From Jezberella montanilacus (GTDB taxonomy: Bacteria > Pseudomonadota > Gammaproteobacteria > Burkholderiales > Burkholderiaceae_B): a stretch of DNA of 64,000 nucleotides. Each line of letters starts with the position of its first letter. Position 1 is the first letter of the stretch. The DNA is taken from assembly GCF_003003055.1 (NCBI RefSeq), contig NZ_PVTV01000011.1, forward strand, positions 248,001 through 312,000. Reading direction: 5' to 3'. Positions 59,279 to 64,000 of this stretch are shown one piece after another. Position numbers and translations under genes: made by a program. The notes below the pieces were generated by a model. It was given only the letters and a program-made list of their open reading frames with translations, made no database searches and was not told the DNA's origin.

Positions 59279-60231
59279 GGAAGCCCTTTGAAACCTGGTC
59301 GATAGAGGTTCCTAAGCGTATCGGCGTTCATTGATAGCCAGTGGCTCTTCCGCGTCACGAAGTCGCGTTCCGATGAAATCTTTGTTGAGTTCGCAATCAA
59401 ATTCACGGCGCGGAATTTATGCGAGTGAGGCGCAAGTGATCGAATGATCACGTCACCTGTCTTGGTTGTCATGATAGGAATTCCAAGATCGAACAGCCTC
59501 TGACGAACCTCCGGCTTGGGATGGTCAAACTGGTTGCTATGTTGGCTGCTGCAAATCGCGATTTTTGGCTGAGTGGCTTCGAGAAACGTTTTCGAGTTAG
59601 TTGGGCAATCCGCACCATGATGTGCAAGTAGCAAAACGTCCACTTCACGCTTGAAAATCTTGCAGCGACGAAGGTATGCTCCAAGATTTACATCCTCGAC
59701 ATCACCCAAGCTGGCGACATTAAAACAGCCCCGTCGAAAAAGTTTGATGGTCGAATTGTTGTTTGATTCGCCATCGAACAAGTATCGAGGGTGATACAGA
59801 ACATCACGATATGCCAACTCCTCCGTGCTCTTTAAACTTTTGACGTAATCCGGATTGATTGCAATGCATGTCACCGATCGGCCCTGATTTCGCGCCGCTG
59901 TCTGATAACTTTGGATAATTTTCAAGCACTGCTTGGCGGTATCCGAGTGCGGTGGATAGCCGGGATATTCAACAGTTGTCGGCTTGTAACCTGAAAGTAT
60001 TTCTTCCAGGTCAGCCATCGCGCAGTGATCTTGATCCCATCCAGTAATGTGCAACACATCAATAACTGCTTTGCCACATTCCTTTAATTCTTGATCAACA
60101 TTGGGACGGCTGATATCTGTCAAGCGCGCTTCGATGAGCGTAAAGCGCCCGTCGGCGAAAAGTGAAAAAGAAGAGCCTGCCTGCCCTAGTTGATAGGCGC
60201 GGAACCGGGTTATGACAGATCGGGCAGTCAT
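59275..60231 (-). CDS. ComEC-like MBL-fold protein with variant metal motif (1)
   Basis: A 318-residue protein of the ComEC-type metallo-beta-lactamase fold. The metal motif reads TGWDQDH (63-69): DxDH is kept but the preceding His of ComEC HxDxDH is Gly. Later ligands are D177 (SLGDVED) and H204-H205 (LAHHGAD). No signal peptide or membrane channel is seen, so it is a free cytoplasmic phosphodiesterase/nuclease-like domain. Its start overlaps the stop of the membrane-protein gene upstream (4 bp), so the pair is one unit. Sited in element cargo beside an abortive-infection locus; a defence role is inferred only. Confidence 0.7.
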   Translation of the reverse strand: MTARSVITRFRAYQLGQAGSSFSLFADGRFTLIEARLTDISRPNVDQELKECGKAVIDVLHITGWDQDHCAMADLEEILSGYKPTTVEYPGYPPHSDTAKQCLKIIQSYQTAARNQGRSVTCIAINPDYVKSLKSTEELAYRDVLYHPRYLFDGESNNNSTIKLFRRGCFNVASLGDVEDVNLGAYLRRCKIFKREVDVLLLAHHGADCPTNSKTFLEATQPKIAICSSQHSNQFDHPKPEVRQRLFDLGIPIMTTKTGDVIIRSLAPHSHKFRAVNLIANSTKISSERDFVTRKSHWLSMNADTLRNLYRPGFKGLP

Positions 60232-60893
60232 TTCTTCTTCCGCCCGTCATCAGCCACTTCGACCGCCAAAACGTTTTGCACGAATCGGATACCTGTGTTT
60301 CGAGCAGACAATGCAAGCCATACAAACTGGACGACGAGCCCGCCTAAAAGCATGGCTTGAAGACTTAACGGGATACCCGCCAACGCACCGGCTACCCAAG
60401 TAACGATGGTGATCAGAACAGTCAAACTTGCCGAATCACGAAATAAGAGAAATCGCTTGTGAGCATCGCTGACGCTCACGTTCGACTGATGCTTCTGATA
60501 CAAGCGGTACCAAGTGGCATTTTGATCCCTTGGACTTTGCGGAAACTCTCCGACCTTGGCCTTCAAGGCCGCTAGATCGATTCTTGCATCGACCTCCGCG
60601 TATTTGCTAAATGCACGGTGCCCCGGCAATACATCTTTGAGTCGCCAGAAGACAATCGAGGCCTTAGCGTCCGAAGAAAACAAGTCGTTTAGAAAAACAG
60701 CGATGAGCGGGCCAGTAGCGGCAAGCAAGATTCCTCTGATGAATGCCGAGTGGGCAAGTTCCGTGAGAGATGCTTGGGTAAATGCGAACCCGGTCAAAAC
60801 CAGAGTCACTGTCACAACATCGGCGGCCACCAGCAACCAGATGGCTTTGCTGTTTTGCGTCTTTAGCGAGGGCGAACGCTCAGTCTTTGCCAT
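60228..60893 (-). CDS. Hypothetical membrane protein paired with the MBL-fold protein
   Basis: A 221-residue protein of no recognised family. Two helices near the N-terminus (about 17-38 and 47-68), a 75-residue polar middle (70-150) with many charged residues, and two more helices (about 155-175 and 178-197) suggest a four-pass membrane protein with a cytoplasmic middle domain. The tail is basic (DDGRKKK). GGGAG lies upstream of the start. The overlap with the MBL gene suggests a sensor-effector pair with the membrane protein as possible effector or anchor. Confidence 0.65.
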   Translation of the reverse strand: MAKTERSPSLKTQNSKAIWLLVAADVVTVTLVLTGFAFTQASLTELAHSAFIRGILLAATGPLIAVFLNDLFSSDAKASIVFWRLKDVLPGHRAFSKYAEVDARIDLAALKAKVGEFPQSPRDQNATWYRLYQKHQSNVSVSDAHKRFLLFRDSASLTVLITIVTWVAGALAGIPLSLQAMLLGGLVVQFVWLALSARNTGIRFVQNVLAVEVADDGRKKK

Positions 60894-61145
60894 TTACTCG
60901 AACTCCCGGCAATGATCTGCCGCAGACTGAGCCATGTACTGGTCTGGATTGTGGACACTGACGGTCATTGAGCACTCCTTTTTCGGTGCAGCCTATGGCG
61001 ACTTTCGCCTTTGAATTTTCATTGTTACATTTTACGCTTAATTCGTCTCCTATGGGGAGACAAGCTTGCCAGCGGATATCGTTAGTGTTATATTTACTGT
61101 ACATTACGTTTCTTTTAGGGGCGCAAACTGAGCGCAAAATATCAC

Positions 61146-61964
61146 TTGCAAACTAAGACGCTAGGCCCACGGGCAGCACAGCTCCTCACTGAGCTGAATG
61201 AACTGCGCCGTTCCACATTCACTTTGGCAGATGTCGGCTCGATCACCGGCTTGTCGGCTGCGGCGGCCCGCAATCTCGTGCACAAGGCGCAGCAGCGAGG
61301 CTTGGTGACGCGACTGAAGCCCGGTTTATACAATCTCGTCCCCTTCGAACTCGGCCGGGCCACTGAGCACATCGACAGCCCGTACCTGATCGCGCGCGAA
61401 CTCGCCGGTGCCGCGCCCTACTTCCTGTCGCACGGCACAGCGCTTGAACTGCACCGCATGGTGACGCAGCCGAACTTCACAGTGTACGTGTCATGTACGC
61501 GGCGCGTGCGTCCGCAGACGGTCGGCGGCTATGACTTTCGGTTTGTCCACATCACTGCGGAACAACAATTCGGGGTGATGAAGCACTGGATCGACAAGGA
61601 GCGCTTCGTGATGATCAGCGACATGGAGCGCACGATCATCGACGGACTCCGGCACCCGGCATTTGTCGGCGGCATTACTGAAGTTGCCAAGGGCTTGTGG
61701 ATGAAGCGGGACGTACTGAAGGTCGAACGGCTGGTGGACTACGCACGACGCCTCGGCGTCGGCGCCGTCGTGCGACGCCTCGGCTACCTGCTGGAACACT
61801 ATGGCCTGGCCGATGCGTCAGTGCTGGAACCATTGCACGGCATGCTGACGGCAACGTACCAGCGCCTTGATCCACTGCTCCCCCCCGAAGGGGCATTTCT
61901 CTCACGTTGGCGGCTCCAGCTCAACGTGACTCCTGAAGAACTCGATACCGTGAGGCTTGGCTAA
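61146..61964 (+). CDS. abiEi: AbiEi-type antitoxin (type IV toxin-antitoxin)
   Basis: A 272-residue AbiEi. The winged-helix N-terminus covers SITGLSAAAARNLVHKAQQR, followed by GLVTRLKPGLYNLVPFELGR. The C-terminal AbiEi antitoxin domain has SDMERTIIDGLRHPAFVGG and DPLLPPEGAFLSRWRLQLNV. The start is TTG at 61146, since an in-frame stop lies at 61116 and no ATG fits. AbiEi represses the operon and counteracts the AbiEii nucleotidyltransferase. TAATG links it to the toxin gene. Confidence 0.88.
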   Translation: MQTKTLGPRAAQLLTELNELRRSTFTLADVGSITGLSAAAARNLVHKAQQRGLVTRLKPGLYNLVPFELGRATEHIDSPYLIARELAGAAPYFLSHGTALELHRMVTQPNFTVYVSCTRRVRPQTVGGYDFRFVHITAEQQFGVMKHWIDKERFVMISDMERTIIDGLRHPAFVGGITEVAKGLWMKRDVLKVERLVDYARRLGVGAVVRRLGYLLEHYGLADASVLEPLHGMLTATYQRLDPLLPPEGAFLSRWRLQLNVTPEELDTVRLG

Positions 61965-62806
61965 TGATTCCACAACGCAATATCTCCTTGATCTCGAACA
62001 CGCTGATGAGCGCCGGCGGCCGACGCATCCCAGAGGCCGTCATCGAACGCGATTACGTACTGGCTTGGTTCCTGACCGGTCTGGCCGGACATCCGCTGCG
62101 CGAGGTGCTGGCATTCAAAGGTGGCACGGCCCTGCGACGTTGCTGGTTTGAGGACTATCGGTTTTCGGAAGACTTGGATTTCACATTGACCCGTCCGATC
62201 ACCCTTGCAGATATCCTTGATGGGTTGGGCGAAATCTTTGCGGCGGTTGAGACCGCCTGCGGCTTGCGGATCGCTTTCGACCGCGAAGACCGCCATAGCC
62301 ACCAGAACAGCCACACGTTTTATCTTCGCTACCAGGGGCCGCTGCCCGCTGCAAACGACGTGAAGGTTGATATCACGATCACCGAAGTCCTGTGCTTCCC
62401 TCTGCAAGATCGCCCGATTCATCGCACTTACCACAGCTTTGACGATTTACCCGAAGGGCCAACCGTGAAGGTCTACGCCATCAAGGAAATCGTGGTTGAA
62501 AAGCTGCTGGCCTTGAGCGACCGGGCGCGTAATGAGCCGCGCGACTTGTACGACCTCTGGTATCTGTTCGGCTCTACCGACTTGCGCGTTGCTGAAATGC
62601 GCGCCGAACTCGACACCAAGTTGGCGCTGCGGCAGCGCGTCGTTGCAGGCATGGAGCAAGCAATCGCCGCCAAGGAAGATCGTTTGCGGCGACTCTGGAC
62701 TGCCCGCCTCGCGCACCAGATGAATCAACTGCCACCGTTCGATGATGTCTTTCGGGAAGTGCTGCGTGCTGTTCGCACCGCCGACTTACCGAAGGCGGGC
62801 GGCTGA
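61964..62806 (+). CDS. abiEii: AbiEii/AbiGii-type nucleotidyltransferase toxin
   Basis: A 280-residue nucleotidyltransferase. The catalytic motifs are FKGGTALRRC (51-60) and the metal-binding SEDLDF (68-73); later conserved blocks are AIKEIVVEKLLALSDRAR and EPRDLYDLWYL. AbiEii transfers nucleotides (typically GTP/CTP to tRNA or other acceptors) and stops growth on phage infection. The ATG overlaps the AbiEi stop. All key residues are present. Confidence 0.88.
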   Translation: MIPQRNISLISNTLMSAGGRRIPEAVIERDYVLAWFLTGLAGHPLREVLAFKGGTALRRCWFEDYRFSEDLDFTLTRPITLADILDGLGEIFAAVETACGLRIAFDREDRHSHQNSHTFYLRYQGPLPAANDVKVDITITEVLCFPLQDRPIHRTYHSFDDLPEGPTVKVYAIKEIVVEKLLALSDRARNEPRDLYDLWYLFGSTDLRVAEMRAELDTKLALRQRVVAGMEQAIAAKEDRLRRLWTARLAHQMNQLPPFDDVFREVLRAVRTADLPKAGG

Positions 62807-62872
62807 TCGGTTAGCTCTTCACACGCAACATCAAAATCTAGAGAAACAACCAAGTTTAAAGAAGGATGAGCT

Positions 62873-63730
62873 ATGCCTGGTCAAATGGTTCTGCGAATCT
62901 GGGATGTCGCCCACGGCGCGTGCGCCATGCTGACCCACCACCATGACGGTCGCGATGGCCGCATCGCGATGATTGATTCGGGAAGCACGGTTGGCTGGAA
63001 TCCCAGCACCTGCATTCGCAACGGTTTGGGGCGCTCAACGCTGGACTACTTGTTCATCACGAATGCTGACCAGGATCACATGGACGACTTGCAAGGGTTG
63101 TGGGACCAGAATATCGCGGTGACGACACTGCTCCGCAACCCCAGCTACACCGGCGAAGATATGAGACGACTCAAGCGGCAGAGCGGGCCGCTCACCAATG
63201 ATGCGCAGCGGTACACGTCTGCCTGCGAGGTCTACAACCAGCCCGTGACCGAACCATTCAACGCCTACATGGGCGGCATCACGGCGACCACCTTTTGGAA
63301 CAACTACCCTGCTTTCCAGAGCACGAACGATCTCAGCCTGGTGATCTTCATTCAGTACGCAGGTGTGAAGATACTATTTCCCGGCGACTTGGAGAAGCCC
63401 GGCTGGAGGGCATTGCTGCAGCGTCCAGATTTTTGCGCCGAGCTGCACAACCTTGACTTCCTCGTGGCATCTCATCACGGGCGCGAGAACGGTTTCTGTC
63501 CTGAACTATTCAACTATTGCCGCCCCGATGCTGTGATCATTTCAGATAAGCCCATTGAACATGAGACTCAACAGACGGTGCCCGACTACCGCGCGGTGAT
63601 AGGGCGCGGGGTACCTGTCAGAACGACCAACAAGAGGAGACACGTGCTCACGACGCGGCGCGACGGCTGGATACAGATCACAGTTTTCGACAATGGTTGG
63701 TACGCGTTCGATACGGAAAAGCGAGGGTAG
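62873..63730 (+). CDS. ComEC-like MBL-fold protein with variant metal motif (2)
   Basis: A 285-residue stand-alone ComEC-type MBL protein: MVLRIWDVAHGACAML at the start (the usual DVGHGD-like strand), metal motif TNADQDH at 63-69, then ILFPGDLEKPGW and ASHHGRENG. As in the protein at 59275-60231, the first His of HxDxDH is replaced, here by Asn. GGATGAG precedes the ATG. It lies 66 bp after abiEii on the same strand and may belong to the defence locus. Distant paralogue of the other MBL protein. Confidence 0.75.
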   Translation: MPGQMVLRIWDVAHGACAMLTHHHDGRDGRIAMIDSGSTVGWNPSTCIRNGLGRSTLDYLFITNADQDHMDDLQGLWDQNIAVTTLLRNPSYTGEDMRRLKRQSGPLTNDAQRYTSACEVYNQPVTEPFNAYMGGITATTFWNNYPAFQSTNDLSLVIFIQYAGVKILFPGDLEKPGWRALLQRPDFCAELHNLDFLVASHHGRENGFCPELFNYCRPDAVIISDKPIEHETQQTVPDYRAVIGRGVPVRTTNKRRHVLTTRRDGWIQITVFDNGWYAFDTEKRG

Positions 63731-63754
63731 GTACCGAGGTCATATTTGCAGTAG

Positions 63755-64000
63755 CGTAATGCGGGAACACCCGCGCAGACCGGGCGCATTGCGCAGCCAG
63801 GCGATGTCGAAGAGGCGGCACGTTCGGGGGTTTTCTTTCGCAGCGGAGCGGTCAAGGCAGCGCCGTCGTCCACTGCGAGTACGGCCATGCCCGATCCAGT
63901 ATCGGGCAACCAGCCATTCAATCCGATGACCCCTGCGGTCGCATCGGCGCAACCGACTGACCCGACGGCGGTGCAAAACCGGCAGGATCAGAAGCAGGCG
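63755..64000 (+). pseudogene. trbI: N-terminally truncated trbI (conjugative type IV secretion) fragment, partial
   Basis: An open frame from after the stop at 63752-63754 to the window end (82 codons) encodes EEAARSGVFFRSG and DPTAVQNRQDQKQA, which match the middle of TrbI from Tn4371-type ICEs. The cytoplasmic/TM N-terminus of TrbI is missing: the sequence upstream is unrelated and an in-frame stop precedes it. No start codon suits except ATG at 63887. It is either a broken gene left by insertion of the AbiE/MBL cargo or a breakpoint of two elements. The intact rest of the gene lies outside the window. Confidence 0.6.

Larger units (their letters stand above)
57732..64000. mobile_element. 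Integrative element (ICE-like), left portion; continues beyond the window
   Basis: Downstream of dadX, composition turns GC-richer and genes change to a P4-type integrase, MBL-fold proteins, AbiEi/AbiEii and a trbI fragment of the Tn4371-ICE type. The 254-bp gap 57732-57985 holds no tRNA; it contains ATCAATAACTTA at 57877-57888, identical to the core of the arm-like repeats near guaA. The gap 60894-61145 holds only a small GTCTCC/GGAGAC hairpin (61045-61061). The outer boundary is not determined. Confidence 0.65.

Noticed and set aside
60880-61137. 85-codon minus-strand frame upstream of the membrane-protein gene
   Set aside because: No recognisable domain or ribosome site; it covers the promoter gap between divergent genes.
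63586-63976. Several arginine-rich frames at the right edge on both strands
   Set aside because: They are shadows of the MBL gene and of the trbI frame, which has clear protein-family similarity.

Overview
The window looks like the chromosome of an Alcaligenaceae-like betaproteobacterium (Burkholderiales). The signs are moderate GC in the core genes, Bug-type extracytoplasmic receptors (two), MmgE/PrpD, many CoA-dependent catabolic clusters, and the linked block aceE-aceF-lpdA / PAS kinase-FixJ-type regulator-folD-prlC. The genus is not resolved from sequence alone.

Region by region. 1-6224 (minus strand): a tight catabolic operon with enoyl-CoA hydratase, MFE-2-like SDR, two CoA-transferase subunits, FMN oxidoreductase, MaoC hydratase, a hotdog thioesterase and a DSD1-type PLP enzyme that leaves the window. 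6515-8339: SoxC-like Tat-exported molybdenum enzyme and its cytochrome c. 8392-16257: DUF1330, a TPR protein, a Bug receptor, a PCC-domain protein, then an acyl-CoA dehydrogenase / SDR / ACAD10-type kinase cassette ending in a second DSD1 enzyme. 16303-19931: SDR, cytochrome c, sorbosone-dehydrogenase-type PQQ enzyme and a frameshifted CorA-family transporter. 20039-24611: Glu/Asp-type ABC transporter (no ATPase gene) followed by eutBC. 24749-25239: brnTA toxin-antitoxin relic in which brnT is internally deleted but brnA and the operator survive. 25266-30007: mutarotase, YffB/ArsC-like protein, Bug receptor, MmgE/PrpD, SDR.

30008-32069 is a small mobile-element scar at the 3' end of guaA. Two colinear 75-bp direct repeats (each with a copy of the guaA 3' end) bracket an AT-rich acyltransferase gene and a truncated tyrosine integrase. 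32052-45280 is the core: guaA-guaB, purL, and the pyruvate dehydrogenase operon. 45526-57731 is also core-like: two-component system, folD, prlC, SCO1, copper chaperone and CopA, nitroreductase, cold-shock protein, dadA-dadX.

From about 57732 to the right edge lies a GC-richer integrative element. It has a P4-type integrase, two ComEC-like MBL-fold proteins that share a variant metal motif (one paired with a four-helix membrane protein), an AbiEi/AbiEii abortive-infection module, and at the very edge an N-terminally truncated trbI conjugation gene of the Tn4371-ICE type. No rRNA, tRNA or CRISPR array was recognised.
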